The notes: generated by a model from the letters alone, not told the origin. A stretch of 64,000 bases of DNA from Ottelia alismoides (GCA_037367405.1 JAZKJV010008263.1:186001-250000), one strand, 5' to 3'; shown: positions 10,534 through 22,200, counted from the first letter of the stretch. A program made the numbers and translations.

Positions 10534-11535
10534 TTAATAATAATCAAAATCAGGTTGCTGAAAAGATGACAAAGGTATTTTTGCAGCAACTAGAGGTTCA
10601 AGGTCCTCTGCAGACTCCATAGATGCTTTCCCCTTCTCTGGTGCTGGGATCTTCAGACGTCTTTCTTCATCCTCCTCGGAAGCATCCTCCGGCTGATCCT
10701 CCGAGTCTTCATGAACCGATTCCCGAGTCCGATCAGGTACGGCCACGGTCCTTCCGCTCCTGAGTGACATGGCATGTATATTGTCAAACGAAAGGTTCTC
10801 ATGTTCAGATGTGGAAAAATCCGAATAGTATACCTGGCCATTGTGTTGAGATGATTGAGATCGGTTCAAGCTATTGGGGTTAGCTTGAACTTGGGCGGGA
10901 ATGGTTGTAGTGGGAACAGTCTGCTCATCCTTCCATCGGGATAGACGATTAACATCCACCCGCAGGTCATATAGCTTACTTCGGAAGCTGTGAAGTTCTT
11001 CCAGCATCTGTCTCTGGATATCAACAGGTTCTTCCGGAGGATTGGATGATTGCGCCGAAGGTCTGGGAGCTTGGTGTTGCTGACGGTAGTGCTGAGATTG
11101 GTTCGGACGATTGTAGGGCTGCTGTTGTTTCGGGTGTTGGGAAGTTGAAATGCTTTGAGGGTACTGAGGAGGCTGAGGGAATGCTGCATTATAAAAAGTG
11201 GGGGAGCGTGTATAAGGCTGGCGTTCCCCCATACTACCCTGTCGGGTAGTGTCCTGTGTGCACCAAATGCCGTTTATTTCGAAGGTCAGGGGCGGGGCTT
11301 CTTGGATTGTCTCGGTCGGTGGGGGTGGTTGCTGAGAAGCTTGGGCATAGGATTGGTCCTGTACCCATGACTGTTGCTGTTCTGGTCCTAGCTGCTCCTG
11401 GACATGGTGCACATGGTAGATCGGGACCGTTGGTGCAGTAGGTACCCCCATCTTGGACATCTTAGTAGTGAGCTCCTCCATCTGCTTTGGGAACTGGGAG
11501 ATCCGGTTGTCGATGTAGCTCACTCTCTTGTCCAC
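10534..11535 (-). pseudogene. gag: Element 1 gag, C-terminal part
   Basis: A 333-residue frame continues the Gag protein after a frameshift. It starts with a short helical stretch (VSYIDNRISQFPKQMEEL), then a Q/P/S-rich low-complexity region (about residues 40-170) and an acidic tail (about 265-310). No CCHC zinc knuckle is seen in either gag piece. It is in the same frame as pol and ends at one TAA (10534-10536); about 51 sense codons then lead to the first pol Met. The same landmarks (an INGIW-like motif, a VQANPN-like motif) recur in Elements 3 and 4, so this is genuine Gag of the family. The Met at 11535 is only the first Met after the frameshift. Confidence 0.85.
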
Positions 11536-11792
11536 TATTGTTATTTTATCGGCTATGAATGCATGTTTGGAATCAAGTCCTCCGTAATTTCAGCCACCGT
11601 TTGCTTTCCGCCTTTGGCTTGAAGGGTGTTGAGGGAATCAGTGTAGGCTCTACTGGCAAGCTGAGAGCGGCTTGTTTCTGCCATCTGCTCCAGTATTTTC
11701 CAGACGGTCTCAGCCCCACGTGATGCATAATTCCCTCCGCAAGCAGCGCTAACTAATCCTTGAGTCTCATGATTTAGGCTAGAGTAGAGAGA
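11536..11792 (-). pseudogene. gag: Element 1 gag, broken middle segment
   Basis: This segment joins the two open gag pieces. Going downstream in element sense, the N-terminal frame hits a TAG at 11793-11795, continues as plausible Gag coding sequence for about 70 codons, then shifts by one base near 11580 into the frame of the C-terminal piece. One nonsense change plus one 1-base indel explain the break. Gag is therefore probably not made full length from this copy. Confidence 0.75.
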
Positions 11793-12704
11793 CTAGACTA
11801 GGATGTTATTGTCCAAGTTATGGCAAGGACATTTCTGAAGTAGATCTTTGAACCGGTCCCATGCCTCACAGAGTGGTTCATTGGGCATCTGAGAGAAACT
11901 GGTGATACGGGTCCTCATTTGATTTGTCCGACTCAAGGGGTAGAATTTCTTCAAAAATAGGTTTTTAAACCTCTCATAAGTAGTCACAGTCACACCCACA
12001 TTCTTCACCCAGTAGTTTGCCTTCCCTTTCAAGGCGAAAGGTAATGCAGTGAGACGAATGTAGTCTTGGCTGACTTGTGGGTGCCTCAGATTAGAACATA
12101 TCAACTCCAGGTCCCGCAAGAATTCATATGGCTCCTCAGTCGTATTACCATGGAATTGGGGTAATTGACTGACGAAATGTGGCTTCAGTTCATAGTGGAT
12201 CGTCGGTTGTGGTGGTTGTAAATAGTTCCACACTTGGTACTGTCCAGGATTGTAGGCGGCTTCCATTAGCACTTCCTCCCCAGCATTCAACTGCTCAAGC
12301 TGTGTCCTTAGTAACTGTTGTTGCTGCTCAGATGCAGCCAATCTTGCTAGGATCATTTGAATGGCGTCATCATTTGTTTCATCTTCAGGGTCTTTTTTGG
12401 AAGCCATCTTGGGGGGCATCTCTTCTTCTTCACCTTCAGAATATAAAGGGTTCGAGTTAATAGATTGGAAAGAATTGATGTAATAGTTGTCCTCGATTTT
12501 TGGTGATAGAGAGACAGTTTGGGTCTGTCCTCCTTCTAGGAAGAAGAAGGAATCGTAGGAATAGAGTTCTTGGGAATGGTTTCCCGGAGGCCAAGCAGGT
12601 CTAGAGTAAGAGTTTCTCTGGGCTTTTGAGATTGGGGAGTTTGTGGTAGAGAGAGACGAGCCTGAACAAAAATTACCACAGTCCTCCATTCTCGGGGTCA
12701 ACAA
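11793..12704 (-). pseudogene. gag: Element 1 gag, N-terminal part (retrotransposon Gag domain)
   Basis: 303 residues to a premature TAG. The N-terminus is S/N/Y-rich, followed by an acidic run (EGEEEE, about 90-95), a predicted coiled coil about 112-145 (Q/L-rich heptads) and the conserved retrotransposon Gag domain about 180-300 (FHG, EFLRDL, LPFALKGKANYWV, FLKKFYP, EAWDRFKDLL). The Gag family forms the virus-like particle around the element RNA. Met codons at 12704 and 12689 are both possible starts; I cannot decide. Element 3's broken gag at 48.5-49.1 kb is clearly homologous in the conserved domain. Confidence 0.9.
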
Positions 12705-13863
12705 GATATTTTATGATGTAGACACAATTGTGTGGTATTCGTTGATGAACTATTTTCTACGCACAATCAAACACAATACAAGGGTTGTTTCACCAACTCA
12801 ACTCAAAGTGAAGACCGTAAGGGTCCGGTCAATTATCTTGTTAGTTTTAATTGGTGATAATTCAAGTCTTGCAAGCCGTTTAAACGAGCTGTTAGGCTTG
12901 GAGCTGGGCTCTATCCTAGTGTGCGTCTCTCTCCTCGCTGCAAGATAAAATCAAACAATGTCGGGGTTGCTCTCCCGTAGAAATTCTTGATTTTATGGTT
13001 TTTTAAGATCGGCTATATTTAGCAGTCCCAATTTTAATGAGGCAATCACTGAAGAATTTAGATGAACACAAATACACGTCTACCGTACAGTCCCAATTTC
13101 CTTTAGATTTATGTGATAAAACAAGGGGGAGAAAGTCAGGAAAAGCTGATGCACGTGGAAAACTATGATGAATGCTCAGTTAGAAGACTTACAGTGCCTC
13201 CTCGCAATCTCCATGTGGGATGCTAGACAGAATTTAAAAATTATCTATATGCGTGCAAGCCGATAAAAACCGCACATAAACAGAAAGTTCTATTAGCGGG
13301 AAGAATTGAGTTGAATTTGGCTAAGTTGAACGACCTATGTGCGTCTTGATTAAAGTGAAGTGTGGCTTAAGATCCTACGAGCACAGTCAAAAATAAAAAT
13401 GCTCTAAGAGCCGTATGTGCAGGTCTATCCTAATCGCCACTCAAGTCGGGCCCCACCCTCTCCGGAGAGTGAAACAGGCCACGACACACCACAGAAAAAG
13501 TTCAAGGTCTTTTTTACATGCGCGAGAGTCCAAACGAACACCGCTGTAAATGAGCAGAAATGGAAATTTGCAGAAATTAAAAGCCTAGACTCTACGCTCT
13601 CTCACGACTCGACTCGATCTTAAATTAATTGCGGCTTCTTCGGTTGTCGGTGAAGATGCGTCGGTTTCTTGAAAACCGCTCCAAGTATGCCGGTACCTCG
13701 TAAGAAAAATAAGAGAGAGAAAATGTAAGAGAGTGACTCAAAAATTAAGAAAATAAATGTTGGAAATAAAATGGTATTCACAATGAAAAATTTGGGGGTC
13801 AGACTACCCGAATGCGGAAAACCGAGCGAAAAATTTTCAAAACACAAAACTAAGCTGTTTGCC
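12705..13863 (-). other. Element 1 5' leader between primer site and gag
   Basis: About 1.16 kb of noncoding sequence where packaging and dimerisation signals are expected. Two blocks recur in Element 2's leader with the same spacing: an AAAATTGGGACTG block (about 13018-13040, minus) and GGGAGAGCAACCCC (about 12962-12979, minus). The plus-strand frame at 12643-12948 is antisense with no recognisable domain. Confidence 0.7.
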
Positions 13864-13881
13864 TCCCCGGCAACGTCGCCA
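13864..13881 (-). other. Primer binding site (tRNA-Asp) of Element 1
   Basis: On the minus strand TGGCGACGTTGCCGGGGA starts 2 nt inside the 5' LTR. It complements the 3' end of plant tRNA-Asp(GUC), whose perfect site is TGGCGCCGTTGCCGGGGA, with one mismatch. Together with the matching LTRs it fixes the strand and the 5' end. tRNA-Asp priming is usual for Athila. Confidence 0.92.
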
Positions 13882-14038
13882 TCTGACGAGCCCGAAAAAG
13901 CCGTGTTAAGAAGTTGTTTTTAATCCTTGTTCGTGTTAATAATGATGTGTCGTTCGTTGTAGGCGGCGATCGGAAACAGTCAAGAAATAACCACAATTTT
14001 TAATCAAATTTAATCAAGTGGTTTTTATGTTTATTTTA

Positions 14039-14055
14039 CTTGGGCAAGTCCCAAG
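14039..14055 (-). other. LTR end stem-loop, Element 1 5' LTR copy
   Basis: CTTGGG (14039-14044), loop CAAGT, CCCAAG (14050-14055), about 155 nt from the LTR end that abuts the primer site, hence in the 5' leader of the genomic RNA. Confidence 0.6.
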
Positions 14056-14907
14056 GTCGATCACAAGGAGGCAAAGGAACAACCTAGAGTTGTGTCTATC
14101 CAATTTTTGGTTCGGTTTTCAAGACGGTCTTTTTTTTGGAATTTTTCAATGCAATATGAGATGCAAAATGCAAGTTCGGCCTATTTTAGGGACTAAAATG
14201 TAAATTTCAATCAAACGATGTCTGAAAAATACGAAACTTGGCCACAATGTAAATGACGATGAAATGAGTGCACTATAATTTTTTTGGAATTTTTAGATGC
14301 AATATGAATTTTTTATGAATTTTAAAATGCAAACAGAATGATTTTCAATATTTAATTATAATAAATATTAAACCTACTAATTTTCGAGAGATAAAATTAT
14401 CTAAGATCTATCACTAGGTGATGGATCTCAGAAAAATCCTAAATCTAAAAAATGTGGGGTCTAATACTAAATAAAAATCAAATACTGAAATGTGCTAAAT
14501 GATTTTTACAAATCAAAGTATGCATGTAAATGCAAAGATTTTTGGGCACAATGTCAATCAAAGTAATCTCTACGATACGTGATTTTTCGGAGATTTTTAG
14601 AGCAATGGTTAATTTACTATGAATTTCCGAGCACAGATTGGGCAAAATATTCCAATTTTCACAAAATAATTATTTATTAATCAACCATAAATCACAAAAA
14701 TATCCATAGCATGTCAAAATGTAGAGAATTATATGATGAACAAAATACTATTTTTAAATAAATAAAATGATGCAAGTAGAGGTCTATACTGGATGACAAA
14801 GACAGGGGTACAGATGCAAACAGAATAATAAAAATAAAAAAAAATGCAGGGGGACCTAGGAGTAATTACCGCTTGTTCCGGGGGGTACTTTGCAATTTTT
14901 CCAAGGT

Positions 14908-15070
14908 GGTCACGTGCGTTGCACGTGACCTTCTAGATTGGGACGTAAGTGTAAATCAGTGGAGCTCCGGGGGCTTCTCTGAAGTTTGCCCACGGTCACG
15001 TGCGACGCACGTGACCTGGCTGACGGTTTGCTGACGTCCCTCCCCGGGACGCACGTGCCTCGCACGTGCG
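14908..15070. promoter_or_regulatory. G-box palindrome cluster, Element 1 5' LTR
   Basis: Two 23-bp near-perfect palindromes (14908-14930, 14994-15016) and one of 21 bp (15050-15070), each with two CACGTG cores. Six G-boxes in about 160 bp suggest a bZIP/bHLH-responsive block downstream of the start site; function is inferred. Confidence 0.55.
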
Positions 15071-15884
15071 TGGGGAGGTCTCGGGCGTCGCGCCCGATGG
15101 CGAAGGCGGCGAGGGAGGTCGGAGACGTTGGCCTGCCTTTGGCCGACACACGGCCAAGAGGGGGCGGAGCGGCGGAGCTCGGTGATGTCGGAGAGGGCCG
15201 ATGGAGGTGGCAGCATAGCAGAGGAGCGGGCCCGGTGGTTGTCAATGAAGGTACGGCGGAGGGCGATCAATCCTGGTGGGGGTGCCCAGCGGCGTGGAGG
15301 ATGGTCCTGGCCTGGCGTGGCAATCGACGAGGCGGAGCAGGCCTGGTGGCGTGAGTTGTTCGAGGGCCGCTCCGGTGAGGCTCCAAGGGCTGGTTGCTGT
15401 CGAGCGGTGGAGGCGACGATGCTGCTGGAGATGGGTCTCGACCGCAGGCGGAGGCGTAGCGGTGACTGGCGTGGCCGTCCTCTAGCCGACACACGGCCAG
15501 GGGGACGGTGGTGGTGACCGGTGGCTGTCAAAGTGTTGACCGGCGAGCGGAGCTGGGGGAGAAGCGCCGCAGAGTTGTCGATGTGGAGGAGTTAATCGAA
15601 GAAGCGTGGCTTCGAGCGGAGAGAAGGCGATGGAGCGGTGGAGGGGGGAGGATCGGCGAGCGGAAGGGGATGACGGCGCGAGACACAGATGGAGAGAGAG
15701 AGATAGAGAGATAGAAGGAGGGATACCTGGAGGGGCTCAACGGCAGTGCCGGAGCGAGCAGCTGCTCGGGCGGAGCTGCGACGAGGAAGACGTCCTCGGA
15801 TCACGCCGGTTTGAGGGCTGTCACCACCTGAAGGTGTAGGTCGGCGGATGAAGGTCTGGGGGGGGGGGGGGGGCGGCGATGGTG

Positions 15885-15892
15885 TTTATGTA
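15885..15892 (-). promoter_or_regulatory. Mutated TATA box, Element 1 5' LTR
   Basis: TACATAAA on the minus strand, where the 3' LTR has TATATAAA. The LTRs were identical at insertion, so one copy changed afterwards; the 5' copy looks like the derived, weaker one. Confidence 0.5.
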
Positions 15893-17087
15893 GCAAGGGT
15901 ACGCTGGCGGTGGTTGGCGAGATAGGGGGGTCCGTTGGCGAAGATAGCGGAGGACCGGCGAGGCGGAGGTTGGCGGCCGGTGCGGGATATGCGGGCGGCG
16001 CAGGAGGTTGAAGGAGGAAGGCGGAGAAGTCGGGGGGAGGTCGTTGGGGAAGAAGGGTTCCCGGCCGTTCGATCGGCCGAGATCGAACGGCCCAGGATAG
16101 GCCACGTGGCGCTGGCATGGGGGAGATGGGGCACGTGCGGAGCGCGTGCGACGCTCGTGCTCCTTTTTAATTTTTTTATTAAAAATGCGATTAAAAAAAG
16201 CTAAAAATCAATGACACATGGCGGCCTCTGGGGCTGCCACGTGTCGGCTCCAGAAAATCCGAAATTAAATCCTTTGTAAAATCGATAAAAAATAGCAAAT
16301 GACCTCGGATCGAAAATGTTCCTTCACGAAAAATGCTCGTCTCGACGAGATCTACAACTTTAATGAAGACATTAAAGCCAAATTCGGTCAAATGTAAAAA
16401 GTGAATTTTTGGGGTATCCTATGTATATAGAATACCTTGATTTTTGGGTTTTCTAATTTTTTTTGTCATTTTTAAAACAAGATAAAAATCCGGAAAAATA
16501 TGGAAACATCAAAGATAAATAAAATACACCTAATTCTAATTTTTTGGATTTTTATTAAGAAAGAAAATATATACATAAAATACAAGGTCGAAAGCCGTGA
16601 AAATATATAATGTACAAAAGAGGCCCAAAACCCAACTTTCACATACGAGCTCTGATTCACTTGAACTTGGTCTTGTTTTGAAGGTAATTGAATGTGCATT
16701 AGTTCAAAAGTGCGTAGGATCAAATCGGACACTGGATGGGGAAGATATGGGGCTTTTAGTCCGAAAATCCTGAAACTAGGGTTTGGGTTTTTGGTCCACT
16801 TATTTGGGTTAGTGATTTTTTTGTATTTTTCATTTATGCTTGTGAGTGATATGTACACAATGGAAGTGGCTTTGGGTTATTCGGAGTTAGCATTAGGGAG
16901 TTAAAAATCTGGGAAGTTAGGCTATTTACAGGTCAAATTTGGCTTTGATTTTTGGCTCTTATTTTGTGCAGAAATTATGGATAAGATGCCATTTTTATGA
17001 GAACATGCATGAATGCTAATTATGCAGAATAAATGCAAATATGCTGTTGATTTTTAGGGACTTAAGCTTAATAAATGAGATTTAGAG

Positions 17088-17108
17088 TGATGAATCTGAG
17101 ATTCATCA
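17088..17108 (-). other. Perfect hairpin at the LTR tip
   Basis: TGATGAATC and GATTCATCA pair over a 3-nt loop, forming the outermost 21 bp of the LTR. The copy at 4781-4801 is the same apart from the loop. LTR Y (60478-60497) has an equivalent, LTR 0 (19288) an imperfect one. Confidence 0.7.
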
Positions 17109-18168
17109 GTGACATATTGGTAAAATTACGCATTCTCCCCTGTGTTTTATTTTTATTATTTATCTGATGCAAAAACATTGAATTATTTACATTTTAGTCC
17201 CTGAACTCTAGAACTTGAATTTGTTTGTGTTTTTCAATGATATAAATATTATTTGCGATCCAAAAATTTTGAGAAAATTTTGCTATACTCTTGATGTGTT
17301 ATTCTTCCTAGCATAAATTTTTCATTGTATTTTGCCTTCATTTATTATTATTAAAAAATCAAAAATATGTTATTTTTCCTTGTTTGAAATTCAAAAATTC
17401 CTAAAAATTTAAATATTGTTCCAAAATATCCAAAAAAATTAGACTAATTGTATTTCATTGTCTTTTAATTGCTGACCAACTTTCATGCTTTAATTATTTA
17501 TAAGACTCAAAAAAATTTAAAAAGATCAAGAATCTTATAAAAATCATAAAAAATTCTACAAAAATCCAAAAATTGTGATTTCAGTTCCTGTTTGTAGATA
17601 TTTGTTTCTAGTTTGCTTAAAAATAATTGCCAGGAGTTTTGGGTATTTAGAAGATTTTTAAATTACAAATTACTCCAGGCTGTGCATATTTTCTTATTTT
17701 CTCACTATTTGATTTTTAGAAAAATACAAAATATCTGAAAATTTCACAAAAATTCTCAAAAATATTCAAAACTTTTAAAACCCAAAAATATTTTTTCTGG
17801 ATTTTTCTGAGCATTGTTGATTAATTAGAAAATTACAAAAAGAGTTTGTGTGCGTTTTTGACCATGTGCATATTGTTCATTTTTTAAAATTAAAAAATTT
17901 GCAAAATCAAAATCATTAAAAATTTAAAAATCTTTGAAAATTTTAAAAATAAAAGATAAAAAAATCACAAAAACCAAGGATAGTTGTACTTTGAGATTCA
18001 TGTTTTCTTTTAATTGATTTTCGATTAATTGAATAACCCTCGGGAATTGTAGCCTCCCTGAGTTCGACCCTGTCCGCTATACAGGTTAATAAGTAGCAAA
18101 AAAATAATATTTTTTGTTGACGCGGGATTTTGGGGATAAAAGCAACGATCACCTTTACCATCATCAAT
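17109..18168 (+). repeat. Right part of Gypsy LTR 'X'
   Basis: The host LTR resumes after Element 1. It is AT-rich with many short A and T tracts (17340-17960), then has the Athila-type block AGCCTCCCTGAGTTCGACCC (18051-18070) and stem-loop, and ends near CCATCATCA (18160-18168). No primer site follows, so it is either a solo LTR or a 3' LTR. No gene is present. Confidence 0.55.
18069..18085 (+). other. LTR end stem-loop of LTR X
   Basis: CCTGT (18069-18073), loop CCGCTAT, ACAGG (18081-18085), directly after GAGTTCGAC. GTTCGACCC just upstream also fits the Pol III B-box consensus GWTCRANNC, which may be coincidence. Confidence 0.6.
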
Positions 18169-18208
18169 CAATTTTTCCAACCCCTGCAAAATTCCGGTTC
18201 AACAACAC

Positions 18209-18540
18209 CCAAGATGATTAAATGTGATTTAATTATCAAGGATATGAATAATATGTATAGCACTATCGATATTATAAATGTGATTTATAATAAGTTAGAA
18301 GGAGATAATTATAATTTGTATTTAGGAATCAATACTTGATGTGAATTGGAATCACATTGGGAAATTAATTGTAAATGCAATTTATATCTTATTTTGGATG
18401 TGTGAATATGATTCACAATTTGTTAGTGGCATGATTGAAATTATCACAAAATAATTTGAAATTGTTTTGTTTAATAATTTTGCAATAAAAGTTGTTACAT
18501 ATGTGAAATTATTGTTGGAGAATAATATCTCAATAAAATT
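18209..18540 (+). repeat. Fragment of a Copia LTR
   Basis: It matches the middle of the Copia LTRs at about 36290-36625, 44110-44410 and 46840-47165, including TATTATAAAT/ATTTATAATA (18270-18279 and 18283-18292, loop GTG) and TGTGAAT/ATTCACA (18401-18417, loop ATG). Only this internal part of the LTR remains, an old remnant. Confidence 0.75.
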
Positions 18541-19287
18541 GGAATGATGTCATGTCCTCTTATCAGTTTGATTAGAGTCATCTCGTCCCTCCACTAGCAC
18601 CCCTCTTCCCAGTTGTTGGATCCCTAGATCCAACAGTTGATGCACGCCTTCTAGCTCTAGCCATCATCATCCCCTTCATTTAAACAGACCATCCACCCAC
18701 ATTCTCACCGTTTCCCCCACGTCGCTATTCATCATCGTATCCAACCATCCAGTCCTAGGGTTTAACCTAACTGCCTCCCTTCATCGCATGATACCTAGGT
18801 TGTCATGTCCTCCAAATGTCGGTCATTGAGGGCAGTTAAAAGTCCCACATCCATCACTTGGAACTGCCCCTATTTCTCTTTTTATACCGCTTCTCCAGCG
18901 AGATTTGACCCCATCTGCCCTATAGGAAAGACTTATGAGCTTCCCCTAACTCTTTTGTGATAGAGAGATCATCAAGGAAGTGATGACAATTGGCTTATTA
19001 GGCATGATCCAAGGTGATCGTGTACCTTATCGTAGCTCCATTGACGTAGCTGCTCGAGCTCCATGCAAGGCCGACATGTAGAGAAACAACTAGAGATCTT
19101 CTAGATCTCAATACTATGTTCCTCCATTCACCTTAAATCGATTATTCACTCACTAGGTATTCCTCAATCCAACCAATTTTTGTTTTCGTAGTGTTTCTCA
19201 CATTTTGACACCACAAACACCCACCATCTTCACCGATTGATCACACCTCGGGATCTGCCTTATACTCGTTATACACATGTGACCTTC
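18541..19287 (+). repeat. Unassigned LTR-like segment
   Basis: C/T-rich sequence with a TATA-like TTTTTATACC near 18880 and no coding frame of note. Its position just before LTR 0 makes it a candidate left half of Element 3's 5' LTR (right half 32074-33679), with LTR 0 inserted between, but the flank match (CCTTC against CATTT) is too weak to prove this. Confidence 0.35.
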
Positions 19288-22200
19288 TGATGACTATGCG
19301 ATTCATTAATCTAAAAGATGAAAATAAAACATTGGTCCCAAGTATTTAGTTTCATTTAGTCAAATATAACGCATTATTATCTTTCATGCATATATAAATA
19401 AGGGTCATATTTTAGCATTCAAAATTGCATTAAATAAGAAGCTTGAATTCTATTGTACATTATCGCATGTGTATTACCATAATTTATAATATTTTTAATT
19501 TTTTTTGATAATTTAAAATAAAATAAAATCAACTTTATCGTGTACATATTAATAACACTAATTAAGGAATAATATCAAAAATTACTAACTTGTATATTTG
19601 CCCAATAAAAATCCTAACCCTAGTTTGGAGACAAAAAGACGTAAATGTGAATATCTCTCTCATACTCTATGAACCCCTACTCACTTTTGAATTAATGTGC
19701 ATTCAATTATCTACAAAACAAGACTAAATTCAAAAGAACCGGAGTTCATATGTGAATTTTGGGTTTTGGAGCCTCATTGTACATTGTACATATTGACTTA
19801 TTTGACCTTATTGTTTTATGTACAAAAACTATTCTTTTTTATTGATTGATTTTTCATTTATTTTTTTTTTGATTTATTTTTTAATAAAACATGCAAAAAT
19901 CCAATTAAAAATTGACCATGAGCTTGTATATATAGTATATATATATGTCCCTCTTGTTATATTTCCCTATTGTCCTATTTATTAAAAATACCAAAACTAG
20001 ATTATGTTGTAAAATCTATTTTATACTTTATTTTGGATTTTATCTTATTTAATAATGACAAAAAATTGCAAATTACAAAAAATAAGGTATTTTATATCTA
20101 TATATTACCATAAAAAATATATTTTATAGAAATGATTTCTTTTAATCTGCATTCTTCACTTAAGTTGTAAATCTCATTAAGAAGAACAATTTCATAAGGA
20201 CAACTTTTTGATTTGACCTTATTTACTAATTCTTTTTTATCTTTCTTCTACTTTATTTTCTGAATTTTTCAGGTGCGACACGTGGTAGCTCCTAGAGCTG
20301 CCACGTGTCACCCCATTTACCCCCTTTTTTATTTTTGTCTTTATTTTTATTTTGTTATTATTATATTATTTTATATATTTTAATTTATTATTTGTTATTT
20401 TCTTTCATTTATTTTCAGTTTTAATATTTATTTATTCATTTATTTATTCATACCATGTGGTGGTCCTTCAACATGCCATGTGGCACCCCCATACCCCCTT
20501 CTCCTACACTCATCGCTCAGCCTTCCATGACAGTGTAGCCAGAGACTCTCTTTACAACCACCTCTCCACCTTCTCCCACTTCCCCCACACCTTTCTCTCC
20601 CCTCTTCCAACTCGATCGCCCAACCTCCAATAAAACCCATTGGTTGCCCCTTGTCGCTCGCATCTTCCATTATCGATCACAAGCACACCAAGGTCTGCGT
20701 CTTACTCGCTGATAGATAGATAGAGAGAGATGCTCATGGAATAATGAGATCGTGCTTTGCCGGCTAGATCCAAGGCTCTTCCGAGTCTTGTCGCAGCTCC
20801 CTCATGGGTTAATGACCTCACCACCTCCTCTAGTGGTTAGAGTGACGACCAAGAATCTTCAGGTTATTTCCCAGGCAAAACTCTAGACAACAAGACCTAC
20901 AAGTAAAGCCCCTTCTTCCTCTTCTTTTCCATTCCTTCTTCTCTATCCTCTCCTCCTCTTCATACTTCTTTCTTCCTTCGATTGACACATCATACCTCTG
21001 TTCCTCTCCTCCTCTCCTTCACCACCTCCGCTCGCAATCTCTCACGACTTTGTTGATTGAGCTTGCTCACCACACTTGACTCCTCACTTTCATCATTCCA
21101 CCTCTGCCTGTAGGGGAGCATCTCCCCCTCGCCATACACCCTTCACTCTTTCACACACCACCTTAGCATCGACTACCCTCTTGACCCTCATTTCACATCG
21201 CCTGTTCCTGCTTGCCACTGACCCCTACTCTCCCTTCATGTGCCACCTCTTCTTATAGAGAAGCATCAACAACTTCCTGCCCATCATCTCACCATGACGC
21301 CTCCACCCTCACCCTTCGCACCTCAAGCAGATCGCCACTCTGTGTTCCATCTAGTTGCCTTGTTGATCTTCCCTCGGGGCCTGAGCCTTAGCCTACCATC
21401 GTCGCTAGCCTTCGTCCACCACCCCAATGCTGTCGACGATGACCACTAGCTCCTCGTCTCCAATGTAGAAGAACGACGAGGAAGGGGGTCGGCGTATAGT
21501 TACCCTTGGATTACCCCTCCCTTAATCACCATCGTTGATCCTACATCGAGCTATTGTCATACATCTCTACCATCAACTACTTGATCTAACGGTCCCAAGG
21601 AAGCCGCATGAGTGACTTTGCCTCGGGTCACTTGAACCAGCCGCTCGCTCCCATGTGGCACCTAAGAGGGCCTAACATCTCTTTGAGACACCACCAATGC
21701 TCAAATCTACTCCTCACGTGCAACACGCGTGTGTTGGGGGGGGGGGGGATAGCCCCGTGGACCTTGTAGTTCAAGAAAAATACACTAAAGCCCCCACCAT
21801 TCTAAAACATGTGCCACATACGTGCGAGCATGGGTGAATTGCATATGATTCCCCACTAGTCTTTCAAATTACATTTTATTTCGCATCAACATTTTTTTAA
21901 TTTTATTTACTTTTGTATTGCATCTACGTCCTTGTGTTTGAGCATCATTTTAAGGCATCATTTGCCATAATATTTTTATTCCAAAAATGGATGTAGAAAA
22001 AATAATTCTTTATCATTGTGGATGATTATGTAATTCATGAGCTTTTCTTGATTTATTAATATTTTTTAGGATAAAATTTTCATATTATTTCTTATTTGTT
22101 TGGAAATTCGTAATAAAACAACCATAACACCAAAAATCCTGAAAGATCACATTACATAGAATTAATTGTGTTCTATTAGGTATTCAAAAATCATTTCATT

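Larger units (their letters stand above)
1682..17108 (-). mobile_element. Element 1: near-complete Athila-like Ty3/Gypsy retrotransposon
   Basis: It reads on the minus strand: 5' LTR 13884-17108, tRNA-Asp primer site 13864-13881, leader, gag, pol, 3' noncoding region, polypurine tract 4802-4815, 3' LTR 1682-4801. The LTRs are near identical apart from two roughly 42-bp deletions in the 3' copy, so it is the most recent large insertion here. In minus orientation each LTR starts TGATGAATC and ends CTCGTCA. The flanks share only a short match (GTGA before 1682 and after 17108), so the expected 5-bp duplication is imperfect. The Athila clade is inferred from tRNA-Asp priming, gag similarity, and the order protease, RT, RNase H, integrase without chromodomain. 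It lies inside LTR X. Confidence 0.93.
13884..17108 (-). repeat. Element 1 5' LTR
   Basis: A 3225-bp LTR in minus orientation: TGATGAATC tip at 17108, AT-rich U3, ABRE-type inverted repeat (16213-16244), TATA-like site (15885-15892), GC-rich transcribed block with G-box palindromes (14908-15070), and the end stem-loop (14039-14055). Its TATA is mutated (TACATAAA) and a run of 16 G lies next to it, compared with 8 G in the 3' LTR. It keeps an inverted repeat (14405-14427) that the 3' LTR lost. Confidence 0.95.

Noticed and set aside
20352..21449. Small plus-strand frames rich in S, T, P, H in LTR 0
   Set aside because: C/T-rich LTR composition yields such frames; no motif recognised.
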